From contig NZ_WELG01000001.1 in assembly GCF_009184425.1 (NCBI RefSeq), forward strand, positions 1,549,870 through 1,613,869: DNA of 64,000 bases. The letters are read 5' to 3'. Under the pieces are notes generated by a model that searched no databases, was not told where the DNA came from, and worked only from the letters and a program-made list of their open reading frames with translations. Source of the stretch: Flagellimonas olearia. Lineage in GTDB: Bacteria; Bacteroidota; Bacteroidia; Flavobacteriales; Flavobacteriaceae. Positions within the stretch are counted from its first letter, which is position 1; each line of letters begins with the position of its first letter. Position numbers and translations under genes: made by a program. Below, piece after piece: positions 24,466 to 33,946 of the stretch.

Positions 24466-27441
24466 ATGGGAAAACTTCATGATTACTTAGGAAAAATGAG
24501 GTTCCGATTGGCTTTACTGGCCCTTTTGGCAACAACGTTGAGCGCGTTTGGCCAAAGTCAGTATACCTTGACGGGGACCGTAACTGAAAGCGGCACTGGA
24601 CTTCCAGTGGTAGGCGCATCAGTATTTATTGAAAACACATCGTTCGGTACCGTTACCGATTTTGATGGAAACTACAGCTTTACAGCTTCATTGGAATCCG
24701 GATCACACAGCCTATCCTTCAGTTCGTTGGGCTTTTCATCCCAAAAGATAGCCATTGATGCCGGTGGCAACCTTACCATTACCACAGATGCTGTCCTTGC
24801 AGAGGATTTATTGAGCTTGGATGAGGTGGTCGTAACCGGTACTGGTGCCGGAGCCAACAAAAGAGCCTTGGGGAACGCCATTTCTTCCGTAAAATCAGAA
24901 GACTTGGTGGACAATGGGGCCACGCAAATCGACCAGGCCATTGCCGGTAAGATCACAGGAGCCTTGGTACAGCAGAACTCTGGTGACCCTGCAGGGGGTA
25001 TCAGCATCCGTTTACGGGGACCCAGTACCATTTCCGGTAATTCGGACCCCCTTTATATTGTGGATGGTATCATCATAAGCAACTCCAGTAATGAGCTCGT
25101 AGATTTAGGGGGGAATACCCAGAACCGTTTGGCGGATATCAACCCTAACGATATAGAGAAAATCGAGATTATCAAAGGTGCCGCTGCTGCTGCCATTTAT
25201 GGTTCTAGGGCGAGTAACGGGGTAGTTCAGATCTTTACCAAACAAGGAAGAAGTGGGGAACCCAAGTTTTCTTTCATGACCAATACGCGTATCAACGAGC
25301 TACGCAAGGAAATCGATTACAATACCGTGCCTTTGGCGTGGACCGCTCCAACCGACCGTTCCGACCTGAACACGGTTGCTGCAGACCGATATAATCTTCA
25401 AGATGAAATCTTTGAGTCTGGCTTTGGTGTGGAAAACTACCTTTCCATGACCGGAGGAACCGAAAAAACTTCCTATTACCTTTCCGCTTCCCATTTGAGC
25501 AACGATGGGATTGTGAAAAACACCAACTTCAAACGATATGGGTTCAAGGCCAACCTTACCCAACAAGCCTTTGATTGGTTAAAGGTCACCGGTGGTTTCA
25601 ATTATGTGCGAAGTGTAAGTAAGGATGTGCCCAATGGAGGGATCAACAATGCCTATGGCGCCATCACCGGATTTGTTTTCAGTGATAACTCGGTAAACCC
25701 GGCTCCGGATGAATCCGGCGTGTATCCGGTAACCTCTCTATTGGTTCCCAGGACCAACCCTGCTGAGGCCGTTGCCCGATTCGATTTTGGTCAGAAGACC
25801 AATCGTTTCATCACCAGCGTTGCCTTGGATGCCAACTTTACGGATAATCTGAGCGCCAAGTACACCTTGGGTATGGATTATTACAACCAATCCGCCACAG
25901 CCTACATCCCCATCAACAATACATCACCTAATGCCGATGGATATGCAAGACGGTCGGATTTGAACAGCTTTCAATACAACTCGGATTTGAACCTTACCTA
26001 TAAAGCCGATATTACCGATGCCATCGCATCCACTTCAACCGTTGGGGGATCATGGCAATATGAAGAGCGTGACAGGGTAGGCATCAATGCCACAGGTCTT
26101 CCTCCTGTTGTGGAGACCGCTACTGGAGGTAGTATTTTGGAGCAAGGCGAAACACGTTCCCAAATATCCTATTGGGGTGCCTTTTTCCAACAATCCTTCT
26201 CGTTCAATGACAAAATTTACGTCAACGGAGCCGTTCGTATGGATGGCGCATCAACATTCGGTGAAGACGAAAGAAACCAGTTGTACTTCAAAGCCAGTGG
26301 TTCTTATGTGGTTTCCGATGAAGACTTTTGGAAAAGTACCTTCGGTGGAGCCTTCAACCTGTTCAAGCTAAGAGCTTCTTGGGGACAGGCTGGCAACTTG
26401 ACCGCTTTGGGCGCCTTTGATAGATTTTCAGTCTACAATCCCGATGCCTTGACGGGTTCGGTGAGTTTGATTCCTTCCACTGCCCAAGGTAACGAAGACC
26501 TTAAACCAGAACGTCAAGATGAGATTGAAATTGGTTTTGATGCTGGATTGTTGAACAGCCGATTGGGTATTGAGTTCTCCTATTACAAACAAAAAGTGAC
26601 CGATCTATTGCTTCCAAGAGTTTTGGCTCCTTCCAGTGGATTCGGTTCTCGTTTTGAAAATGTGGGGAATTTGGAAAATACCGGTGTTGAGATCCTATTG
26701 CGTGGAGCTCCTATAAAAACCCAAGACTTTAGCTGGGACGTTACCGCCACCTTCTCCAAGAACAAGAACGAGGTGACCAACGTTGCCGGAGGTGGAAGAT
26801 TGGCCTTGGCTGGAAGTTTCTCAACCAACTATGTTATTGAAGGAGAACCCTTGGGTGTGTTCTACAGACAGTTTTACGCCAGAAACGAAGATGGTTCCAT
26901 TGCATTGGATGCCGATGGGTATCCTTACAGAGGTACTACCGAGGATGGTGAATCCTCAAAAGTATTGGGCGATCCCAACCCAGATTGGTTTGGTTCTTTC
27001 ATCAACGAATTCTCTTATAAGAACTTTGGACTTCGCGTACAGTTCGATGCCGTTCAGGGATACGATGTCTTCAACTGGAACCGCAGATTGCTGGACAACG
27101 TAATCTTTGGTGGTGGTGCCCAAGTAGGGCAAGAACTATTGGGCAATTTGCCTAAAGGATATGGAAGTGCACAGGCCAACATCTTTGAAGAATTTGTAGA
27201 GGATGGTTCTTTTGTAAAACTACGGGAAGTGGCCTTGAGCTATGACTTTAAGCCCAAATGGGAGTGCATAGACAACGTGAAAATAAGTTTGGTGGGAAGA
27301 AACCTGATTTCTTGGGACGATTACTCCGGATGGGATCCAGAAGTAAGTGCCGCCGGACAGAGCAACGGAGTACGTGGATTTGATTTTGCCACCGTGCCTA
27401 TTCCAAGAACCTATCAACTAGGCTTTAACGTTAGTTTCTAA
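24466..27441 (+). CDS. susC: SusC/RagA-type TonB-dependent outer membrane transporter
   Basis: Outer-membrane receptor of 991 residues. A signal peptide ends near SAFGQ. A carboxypeptidase-regulatory-like domain spans about residues 33-115, then a TonB-box-like DEVVVTGTG (about 119-127), a plug with GDPAGGISIRLRGPSTISG and DINPNDIEKIEIIKGAAAAA, and a 22-strand-type barrel ending in aromatic GFNVSF. It pairs with SusD 15 bp downstream to import oligomers too large for porins. Next to murQ, GHL10, AmpG-like, nagZ and anmK genes, peptidoglycan-derived glycan is the likely cargo (inference). No hybrid two-component or anti-sigma regulator accompanies it, unlike many glycan loci. Confidence 0.93.
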   Translation: MGKLHDYLGKMRFRLALLALLATTLSAFGQSQYTLTGTVTESGTGLPVVGASVFIENTSFGTVTDFDGNYSFTASLESGSHSLSFSSLGFSSQKIAIDAGGNLTITTDAVLAEDLLSLDEVVVTGTGAGANKRALGNAISSVKSEDLVDNGATQIDQAIAGKITGALVQQNSGDPAGGISIRLRGPSTISGNSDPLYIVDGIIISNSSNELVDLGGNTQNRLADINPNDIEKIEIIKGAAAAAIYGSRASNGVVQIFTKQGRSGEPKFSFMTNTRINELRKEIDYNTVPLAWTAPTDRSDLNTVAADRYNLQDEIFESGFGVENYLSMTGGTEKTSYYLSASHLSNDGIVKNTNFKRYGFKANLTQQAFDWLKVTGGFNYVRSVSKDVPNGGINNAYGAITGFVFSDNSVNPAPDESGVYPVTSLLVPRTNPAEAVARFDFGQKTNRFITSVALDANFTDNLSAKYTLGMDYYNQSATAYIPINNTSPNADGYARRSDLNSFQYNSDLNLTYKADITDAIASTSTVGGSWQYEERDRVGINATGLPPVVETATGGSILEQGETRSQISYWGAFFQQSFSFNDKIYVNGAVRMDGASTFGEDERNQLYFKASGSYVVSDEDFWKSTFGGAFNLFKLRASWGQAGNLTALGAFDRFSVYNPDALTGSVSLIPSTAQGNEDLKPERQDEIEIGFDAGLLNSRLGIEFSYYKQKVTDLLLPRVLAPSSGFGSRFENVGNLENTGVEILLRGAPIKTQDFSWDVTATFSKNKNEVTNVAGGGRLALAGSFSTNYVIEGEPLGVFYRQFYARNEDGSIALDADGYPYRGTTEDGESSKVLGDPNPDWFGSFINEFSYKNFGLRVQFDAVQGYDVFNWNRRLLDNVIFGGGAQVGQELLGNLPKGYGSAQANIFEEFVEDGSFVKLREVALSYDFKPKWECIDNVKISLVGRNLISWDDYSGWDPEVSAAGQSNGVRGFDFATVPIPRTYQLGFNVSF

Positions 27442-27456
27442 TCCAATAAAAAATTG

Positions 27457-28794
27457 ATGATGAAAATATATAGATATACAAAACTAAAACTGATGTTATT
27501 GCTTGCCTCCGTGGTGGCGATCACATCATGTGAAACCGATTTTGACAATCCGAATGCCGCAACGGATGACCAAGTATTCTCCTCAAGGGAGGGTATCTTG
27601 GCTGCGACCATAGGGATGCAACAACTCTATTCCACGACCGGTTTGCGATGGATCGTAGAAACCCCAGCGATTACCGCTAGGGAGGGAGGTATTACCACCA
27701 CTTTCCAAAACATGATCGAGCTGGAAGACGGAGGGGACATTCCCAATTCCAACTCCAATGTGGTCGGACTTTGGTCCACCATGCTTCGTGTGGTCGGTAT
27801 TGCAGAGGATATAGCTGAAAATGCAGCAAACGTGGATATTGATGCAGGAACCCAAAGTGGATTGATTGCCTATGCCAAACTCTACCAAGCTATGAGTATT
27901 GGTGCTATGGCACAAAATTATGAGCAGGTGATCGTGGCCACTTCAGAGGACAACCCACCTTTCGTTTCAAGGACCGAAGGTTTCAATACTGCCATTACCC
28001 TATTGACCGAGGCCAAAGCAGCCATTGCCGCCAATCCCATATCCGGAGAGTTTCAATCCGAAATCTTGAGAGGGGATATCGATTTGGCCAATACCATTGA
28101 TGCCATGCTGGCAAGGTTCAACCTTTATGCGGGCAATTATGAAGCTGCCATCAGTGCCGCTTCCGCTGTGGATCAAACCTCTGCCTCTGTATTCACGTAC
28201 GATTCACAAAACCTGAATCCCATCTGGAGTAGGGTGTATCAGAACAGCGCTCCTAACTTTAAGCCTAGGGACAATTTTGGTTTGCCAGATTCGTTTACGT
28301 TCGATGCCAATGATGGTCGGTTTGATTTCTATCTTATCCCATTGGACACGATAAACCAAAACCAATTGCCCATTGAGGACTTGGCTGGTTTCTTTGATGG
28401 AGATACTGAATCCATTCCGGTTTATCTTCCCGATGAGATGAACTTGATCATTGCCGAGGCAAATCTAAGAAAGAGCACACCCGATACCGGCGCAGCCATT
28501 ACCGCATTGAACGAGGTCTTGACCGACACCGATGACGTGTTTGGCGTAAATGCCGACGTTGCCGCTTATGCGGGGGACACCACTGTGGACGCCCTTTTGG
28601 ACGAAGTTTATAAAAACAGACGTGCAGAATTGTTCTTGACTGGTTCTAGCTTGGAGGATAGCAGAAGGTTCGGAAGACCCCAACCCTCTCCAACGGTACA
28701 GAACTTTGACGAGGAACGCAACAGGAATTTTTATCCTTATCCGAATACGGAAAGGGACAACAATACCAATACACCGGCCGACCCGTCAATTTAA
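27457..28794 (+). CDS. susD: SusD/RagB-family surface glycan-binding lipoprotein
   Basis: Lipoprotein of about 445 residues, signal peptide ending in VVAITSC followed by ETDFDNPN. The SusD fold is indicated by the N-terminal TPR-like helices (LIAYAKLYQAMSIGAMAQNY), the central repeat SGEFQSEILRGDIDLANTIDAMLARF, and the typical C-terminal EMNLIIAEANLRK...ITALNEV and KNRRAELFLTG segments. It should cap the SusC barrel and bind substrate. Two ATGs (27457, 27460) follow a TTG; the first ATG is chosen. It is shorter than most polysaccharide SusD proteins (500-600 residues), consistent with a small ligand but not proof. A strong terminator follows. Confidence 0.9.
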   Translation: MMKIYRYTKLKLMLLLASVVAITSCETDFDNPNAATDDQVFSSREGILAATIGMQQLYSTTGLRWIVETPAITAREGGITTTFQNMIELEDGGDIPNSNSNVVGLWSTMLRVVGIAEDIAENAANVDIDAGTQSGLIAYAKLYQAMSIGAMAQNYEQVIVATSEDNPPFVSRTEGFNTAITLLTEAKAAIAANPISGEFQSEILRGDIDLANTIDAMLARFNLYAGNYEAAISAASAVDQTSASVFTYDSQNLNPIWSRVYQNSAPNFKPRDNFGLPDSFTFDANDGRFDFYLIPLDTINQNQLPIEDLAGFFDGDTESIPVYLPDEMNLIIAEANLRKSTPDTGAAITALNEVLTDTDDVFGVNADVAAYAGDTTVDALLDEVYKNRRAELFLTGSSLEDSRRFGRPQPSPTVQNFDEERNRNFYPYPNTERDNNTNTPADPSI

Positions 28795-28842
28795 TCAAAG
28801 TAAATTATTTGAGTTGTTAGTTGTTTTAATTTAATCCAAGTG

Positions 28843-28880
28843 AAAAGGCCTACATTTAGTGCATCGTAGGCCTTTTTTTA
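28843..28880 (+). terminator. Rho-independent terminator after susD
   Basis: Stem arms AAGGCCTAC (28845-28853) and GTAGGCCTT (28866-28874) enclose a 12-nt loop and run into a T tract to 28879. It ends only 6 nt before the start codon of the next gene, so readthrough or a very short leader must be used for the downstream genes. Confidence 0.85.
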
Positions 28881-28885
28881 TTCTT

Positions 28886-30388
28886 ATGAAGCGTATATTA
28901 TACATACTTCCCGTTATTTTTTGTTTATCCTGTGCCGTGACCAAAGCTCCAAGAGAAGAGTTTAGGGGAGTTTGGATCGCCACTGTGGCCAATATTGATT
29001 GGCCCAAGAATCCCAAGGACCCTATTGAGAAAAAGAAAAAGGATTTCATTGAAATACTGGATTTTTACCAAGACTTGAACTTCAACGCCGCCATTGTCCA
29101 GGTCCGTACCGCAGGGGATGCCCTGTACGATTCGGATTTTGCACCATGGTCCGAGCACTTGACCGGAAAAGAAGGTGAAGCCCCCGAAGGATTTTCCAAT
29201 CCTTTGCAATGGATGATATCGGAAACCCATAAAAGGGGCATGGAGTTCCATGCATGGCTCAACCCTTATAGAACCACAATTGATTTGGACACTTCCTCCC
29301 TTTCCAAACAACATGACTTCCATCAGCACCCGGACTGGATGGTAAAATATGGGAAAAAGTACTACTACAACCCAGGGTTACCCGAAGTTCGACAGAAATT
29401 CAGTAAAATCATTGAAGAATTGGTCACTGGATATGAAGTGGATGCCATCCATTTCGATGATTATTTCTATCCCTACAAGGTCAAAGGAGAAGTTTTTAAA
29501 GATTCCATCACTTTTGCTACCTATGGCCTTCCCAATCAAAATATAGAGGATTGGCGCCGTAGTAATGTGGATTCCTTGGTGAAAGATGTACACCACACCA
29601 TTAAAAAGAACAAGCCATGGGTACAATTTGGAATCAGTCCCTTTGGTGTATGGAAAAACAAGAGTACAGACCCCAAAGGTTCCGATACCCAAGCAGGACA
29701 GACTACCTATGAGGATTTGTATGCCGACCCCCTACTCTGGGTGGAAAAAGGTTGGCTGGATTATCTGGCTCCCCAAGTGTACTGGAGCATGGATTACCCA
29801 GTTGCCTCCCATAAAAAAATCACTACGTGGTGGGCCAACACCACTCCCAATACCCACCTTTATATTGGAAACGGCACGTACAAAATAAAGAACAACCCGG
29901 ACAAAGCATGGAAACGAAACAACGAAATCCCCAAGCAATTGGCCTTTGGCAGACAACAGAGCAATATCAACGGAAACATCTTTTTCAGCGCAAAATCCCT
30001 AATTGGACAACATGAAAAGGTCACCCAAAAACTTCAGGAAAAATTTTATAAGCTTCCGGCGCAAAATCCCGGTCCGCTGAACCACATCAAAAGGACAGTT
30101 GCGATTCCCGTGGTTGAATCTGTACAAAAACATGGCAATCAACTAAAAGTTTGTGTTTCGCACGATGATTCCATTCCAAGATTTATCCTTCTCTACGAAC
30201 TGAATTCAAAGACCCAGGAGCCAAAAACACTTATTGGAACAGCGTATCTTTCCGAGAGTCAGGATTTGGGTTGTGTTCAAATTGGGTTGGAAAGTAAGAA
30301 CATCAAAAAGAACATAGGCTTGGTGATTCGTGATGCTTATGGCAATGAAAGCCAGACCCAACCCTTGGAACAAAATCCAGTGGATTAG
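28886..30388 (+). CDS. DigH-like (GHL10) glycoside hydrolase lipoprotein
   Basis: Lipoprotein of 500 residues, signal peptide with lipobox FCLSC. The catalytic module (about residues 25-330) is a GHL10/DUF187 TIM barrel: FRGVWIATVANIDWP near the start, FNAAIVQVRTAGDALYDS, HAWLNPYR, YEVDAIHFDDYFYP (likely acid/base Asp pair), GISPFGVW, LDYLAPQVYW. The E. coli relative DigH (YddW) is known to cut denuded peptidoglycan glycan lacking stem peptides. A C-terminal beta domain follows. An open GTG at 28859 lies within the terminator hairpin and would destroy the signal peptide, so the ATG at 28886 is chosen. Location between susD and an AmpG-like permease supports a role in releasing muropeptide sugars. 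Confidence 0.85.
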   Translation: MKRILYILPVIFCLSCAVTKAPREEFRGVWIATVANIDWPKNPKDPIEKKKKDFIEILDFYQDLNFNAAIVQVRTAGDALYDSDFAPWSEHLTGKEGEAPEGFSNPLQWMISETHKRGMEFHAWLNPYRTTIDLDTSSLSKQHDFHQHPDWMVKYGKKYYYNPGLPEVRQKFSKIIEELVTGYEVDAIHFDDYFYPYKVKGEVFKDSITFATYGLPNQNIEDWRRSNVDSLVKDVHHTIKKNKPWVQFGISPFGVWKNKSTDPKGSDTQAGQTTYEDLYADPLLWVEKGWLDYLAPQVYWSMDYPVASHKKITTWWANTTPNTHLYIGNGTYKIKNNPDKAWKRNNEIPKQLAFGRQQSNINGNIFFSAKSLIGQHEKVTQKLQEKFYKLPAQNPGPLNHIKRTVAIPVVESVQKHGNQLKVCVSHDDSIPRFILLYELNSKTQEPKTLIGTAYLSESQDLGCVQIGLESKNIKKNIGLVIRDAYGNESQTQPLEQNPVD

Positions 30389-30412
30389 AAAACATAAGAA
30401 AAAAACAATAAA

Positions 30413-31693
30413 ATGGATGTAGCAAAAAAGGACAAAAACGCATGGCTCTGGGTTCCCTTTCTCTATTTCACCCAAGGTATCCCATACGTATTGGTGGTAA
30501 CCGTTTCCGTTATCATGTACAAACGCTTGGGCATTGGAAATGCAGAAATTGGACTCTACACCAGCTGGCTCTACCTCCCGTGGGTCTTAAAACCGCTTTG
30601 GAGCCCCTTTGTGGAGTTGAACGGCACTAAGCGCAAATGGTTCTTGGTCATGCAGTTGATCATGTCCTTGGCCTTTTTGGGCATTGGTCTCTTTTTGCCT
30701 TCCAACGCATTTTTCACCATTACTTTGGCCTTTTTCTGGATGGCAGCCTTTGCCTCAGCCACGAATGACATCGCCTCCGATGGTTACTATATGATCGGGC
30801 TTTCACAAAAAAAGCAGTCCTTTTTTATTGGTATGCGGAGTACCTTTTACCGATTGGCCATGGTGACCGGCCAAGGGCTTTTGGTGATTGTTGCCGGCTT
30901 TTTGGAGCACAAGTATGGAAATAACACCAAAGCGTGGTCCTTGACCATGATCGGTGCTGCGGTATTAATGTTAATCCTGACCGCGACCAACTTTATGGCT
31001 GCACCAAAATTCGAAGCGCCACCTACCAAAGATTCTGAAAAGCCCACTAGCTTTTTGGAGGTATTTGCATCCTTCTTTAGAAAAAAACACATTGGAATAT
31101 CCCTTTTGTTTGTCCTTAGCTATCGCTTGGGCGAATCGCAATTGGTAAAAATGGCCTCTCCTTTTCTCTTGGACAAATTGGAAGTTGGAGGACTCAGTTA
31201 TTCCACCGAAGCCGTAGGTACCATTTATGGTACGGTTGGGGTCATCATGCTGTCTTTGGGTGGAATCATTGGAGGAATCCTTATCTCAAGGGATGGATTA
31301 AAAAAATGGATGTTCCCCATGTTGTTGTCCCTAAACCTGCCTAACATTCTTTATGCCATTTTGGCCATCACCCACACCACTAGCATATATGCCGTGGTGG
31401 GCACCGTGGTGGTAGAGCAGTTTGGATATGGATTTGGATTTGCTGCATTTCTGGTCTTTCTCATTTACGTGGCCGAAGGCGCTTCAAAAACATCGCATTA
31501 TGCCATTGCGACCGGCTTCATGGCCTTGGGCATGATGCTACCCGGTATGCTCAGTGGATACATCCAGGAATGGTTGGGATACGATGGTTTCTTTGTATGG
31601 GTAGTGATTGCCGCCATTCCAGCGTTCCTCCTACTCCGATTTATTGAATATCCTGCCGATTACGGCAAAAAGACAAGCGAATTAGATGCATAA
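30413..31693 (+). CDS. AmpG-like MFS permease
   Basis: Inner-membrane transporter of 426 residues with about 12 predicted helices and a central cytoplasmic loop (KFEAPPTKDSEKPTSF, near 205). The N-terminal pattern YFTQGIPYVLV, LGIGNAEIGLYTSWLYLPW, LKPLWSPFVE and FASATNDIASDGYYM follows the AmpG/PAT subfamily, whose E. coli member imports GlcNAc-anhydroMurNAc muropeptides. It is placed directly between the extracytoplasmic hydrolase and the cytoplasmic NagZ-like enzyme and overlaps the latter by 8 bp, so translational coupling is likely. Specificity is inferred from context. E. coli AmpG has 14 helices and 491 residues, so this is a shorter relative. Confidence 0.8.
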   Translation: MDVAKKDKNAWLWVPFLYFTQGIPYVLVVTVSVIMYKRLGIGNAEIGLYTSWLYLPWVLKPLWSPFVELNGTKRKWFLVMQLIMSLAFLGIGLFLPSNAFFTITLAFFWMAAFASATNDIASDGYYMIGLSQKKQSFFIGMRSTFYRLAMVTGQGLLVIVAGFLEHKYGNNTKAWSLTMIGAAVLMLILTATNFMAAPKFEAPPTKDSEKPTSFLEVFASFFRKKHIGISLLFVLSYRLGESQLVKMASPFLLDKLEVGGLSYSTEAVGTIYGTVGVIMLSLGGIIGGILISRDGLKKWMFPMLLSLNLPNILYAILAITHTTSIYAVVGTVVVEQFGYGFGFAAFLVFLIYVAEGASKTSHYAIATGFMALGMMLPGMLSGYIQEWLGYDGFFVWVVIAAIPAFLLLRFIEYPADYGKKTSELDA

Positions 31694-33284
31694 AAAAATA
31701 CTTCCATATACCTCGGGCCAAAAAGACCTATCCTTACGGCAAAAGGTCGGGCAATTGTTCATGCCTGCCGTATTTATAAACGATACGGAAGAAGAGGTTA
31801 CCAAAATGGAGCAATTGATCCAGGATCACCATGTAGGAGCCCTGTGCTTCTTTCATAGCAGGGCCAGTGCAGCCACCAATTTTGAGGGAAAAAAGAAGGT
31901 TGTTCACAACGAAAAAAGTTATGATCGGCTAAAAACCCTCATTGAACGCTATCAAAAAGCGGCACAACAGCCTCTGTTGATTGCCATTGATGCTGAATGG
32001 GGTTTGGCCATGCGGATTGAAAATACCTCCCAATACCCGTATGCCATCACCTTGGGGGCCCTGACCAACAACTTGGACCTTATAGAACAGGTTGGCCAGC
32101 ATATTGGACTGGATTGCAAAGAAGCAGGCATTCATTGGAATTTATCTCCAGTAGTGGATATCAATAGTAATCCCGAAAACCCCGTAATAGGATACCGATC
32201 TTTCGGAGACAGCAAGGACGAGGTGCTTTCCAAAGCTGGGGCATACCTAAAAGGTATGGCAAGTTCAGGAACCTTGAACTCCCTCAAACATTTCCCAGGG
32301 CATGGCGATACCGCCACCGATTCCCATTTGGGACTTCCCGTAATCGACAAATCCTTGGAAGAACTCCAAGAAAATGAATTGTACCCTTTTCACCAACTGA
32401 TACAAAACGGAGTGGACTCCGTCATGGTGGGGCATTTACTGCTTCCACAACTGGACAGCGAGGAACCTTCCACGACTTCATCAAAGATTATCACAGATTT
32501 GCTACGCAATACACTGGGGTTTGATGGAGTGGTCATCTCCGATGCGCTGAACATGCATGCCGTTTCCCAGCGATATCCCGAAAAGGGCAAGTTGGAGGCA
32601 ACCGCCTTTGCCGCTGGAATGGATATGTTATGCTTTAGCGAACATGTGCCCGAAGGCATTACCGAAATCCTAAAAACCGCTACCGAAGCACAAATTGAAC
32701 AAAGTTTTGAACGCATTTGGCAGCTGAAGGAAAAGACATTTTCCCATTCAAAAGATAGTTTTCCGTCCCAAAAACCTTCAGAGCTAAATCGATTATTGGC
32801 GCAAAATACCCTTACCGAACTCTACGGTGACATCGAGAAGGTTTCCAAAATCAAGAGTGGTGCATTTCTCAACCTGTCGGTGAACAATAGCAGCTGTAAT
32901 GGGTTTTCCGTAAAAATCGAGGAGGACCTCGGCCAGAAACAATGGGATTTGGCAAAAGACAAAGCAACCCTTGAAACATTGTTGGAAAAGCATCAAAATG
33001 TGGTGCTGTCCATCTTTCCCCCTGCCGTAAAGCCCAAGAACAATTTTGGTTTTGAGAATGAAGTGTTGGATTTCATCAAATACCTCATTGCACAGAAAAA
33101 TGTACTCATCTATCTTTTTGGAAATCCATATGCCTTGGATATCATGGGACTGTCACCTACATCAAATGCGGTTGTAGTGTATCAGGGTTTCCCGGAATTT
33201 CAAGAAGAGGCCTTCCAACATTTCATTGGAAAGTTGATGGCCAAAGGAAAGCTACCCGTACAACTTAAAACCTTTCAGCCATGA
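31686..33284 (+). CDS. nagZ: NagZ-like GH3 beta-N-acetylglucosaminidase
   Basis: GH3 enzyme of 532 residues without a signal peptide, hence cytoplasmic. The N-terminal barrel (about 15-345) holds the hallmark KHFPGHGDTATDSHLGLP loop near residue 200 with the Asp-His catalytic dyad, and VVISDALNMHAV near 282 with the nucleophile Asp. A second alpha/beta domain (about 360-530) makes it longer than E. coli NagZ (341). NagZ removes GlcNAc from GlcNAc-anhydroMurNAc, yielding the anhydroMurNAc substrate of AnmK encoded two genes on. It overlaps the permease gene by 8 bp and the methyltransferase gene by 4 bp. Confidence 0.9.
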   Translation: MHKKILPYTSGQKDLSLRQKVGQLFMPAVFINDTEEEVTKMEQLIQDHHVGALCFFHSRASAATNFEGKKKVVHNEKSYDRLKTLIERYQKAAQQPLLIAIDAEWGLAMRIENTSQYPYAITLGALTNNLDLIEQVGQHIGLDCKEAGIHWNLSPVVDINSNPENPVIGYRSFGDSKDEVLSKAGAYLKGMASSGTLNSLKHFPGHGDTATDSHLGLPVIDKSLEELQENELYPFHQLIQNGVDSVMVGHLLLPQLDSEEPSTTSSKIITDLLRNTLGFDGVVISDALNMHAVSQRYPEKGKLEATAFAAGMDMLCFSEHVPEGITEILKTATEAQIEQSFERIWQLKEKTFSHSKDSFPSQKPSELNRLLAQNTLTELYGDIEKVSKIKSGAFLNLSVNNSSCNGFSVKIEEDLGQKQWDLAKDKATLETLLEKHQNVVLSIFPPAVKPKNNFGFENEVLDFIKYLIAQKNVLIYLFGNPYALDIMGLSPTSNAVVVYQGFPEFQEEAFQHFIGKLMAKGKLPVQLKTFQP

Positions 33285-33946
33285 AAACCGACATCATTTC
33301 ATCATGGGAGAAAAATGCATTGGAATGGATCAAGGTCATCCAGAACCAAAGCATCCCCTCCAGAAAGTTCACCAACGTGGCCATGGTGGAAACCCTCAAA
33401 AATCTAAAGGGCAAGAAAATTGCCGACATAGGATGTGGTGAAGGTTGGCTAACTCGGGAAATGACGGCCTTGGGATGGGAGGCTACCGGCTTGGATGCCA
33501 TAGCAAGCCTAATTTCCGAAGCCAAGACCAAAGGAAAAGAAGCCTATCATGTAGCCACCTTTGAGGACATTATATCGGGAAAAACCATTCCCAATGCACC
33601 ATTTGATGTAGCAGTTTTCAATTTCTGTCTGTATCTGAAGGATGACCTTGTTCCCCTTTTACAAAACACCTTGGACCATTTAACCGATGGAGGCACTGTG
33701 GTGATTCAAACCCTGCACCCTTTTTTTCTGGTGCAAAACGGTATGCCCTACAAAAGCCAGTGGCTCACCGATTCCTGGAAAGGTCTTCCCGGCAACTTTG
33801 AGGATGGCCATTCATGGTACGCCAGAACGCTGGAGGATTGGATCAACGAATTGAATGATTTACAGCATGGAGGGGTTTCTATTGAAGAAGTGGTAAACGA
33901 TGAAGAAAAACCCATTTCCTTGATCATCAAAATTAAAAAAGCATGA
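33281..33946 (+). CDS. Class I SAM-dependent methyltransferase
   Basis: Protein of 221 residues with the class I fold: motif I KIADIGCGEGWLTREM (about 44-59), acidic end of strand 2 ATGLDAI, motif IV APFDVAVFNFCLYLK (about 108) and a GGTVVIQTLHPFFL strand. The substrate is not evident. It overlaps nagZ and anmK by 4 bp each (ATGA junctions), so it belongs to the muropeptide operon by position, although no methylation step is known in muropeptide recycling. Possibly it modifies a sugar or simply travels with the operon. Confidence 0.82.
   Translation: MKTDIISSWEKNALEWIKVIQNQSIPSRKFTNVAMVETLKNLKGKKIADIGCGEGWLTREMTALGWEATGLDAIASLISEAKTKGKEAYHVATFEDIISGKTIPNAPFDVAVFNFCLYLKDDLVPLLQNTLDHLTDGGTVVIQTLHPFFLVQNGMPYKSQWLTDSWKGLPGNFEDGHSWYARTLEDWINELNDLQHGGVSIEEVVNDEEKPISLIIKIKKA

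Noticed and set aside
28859-28885. GTG start extending the GHL10 protein by nine residues
   Set aside because: It lies in the terminator hairpin and would put charged residues before the lipoprotein signal peptide.
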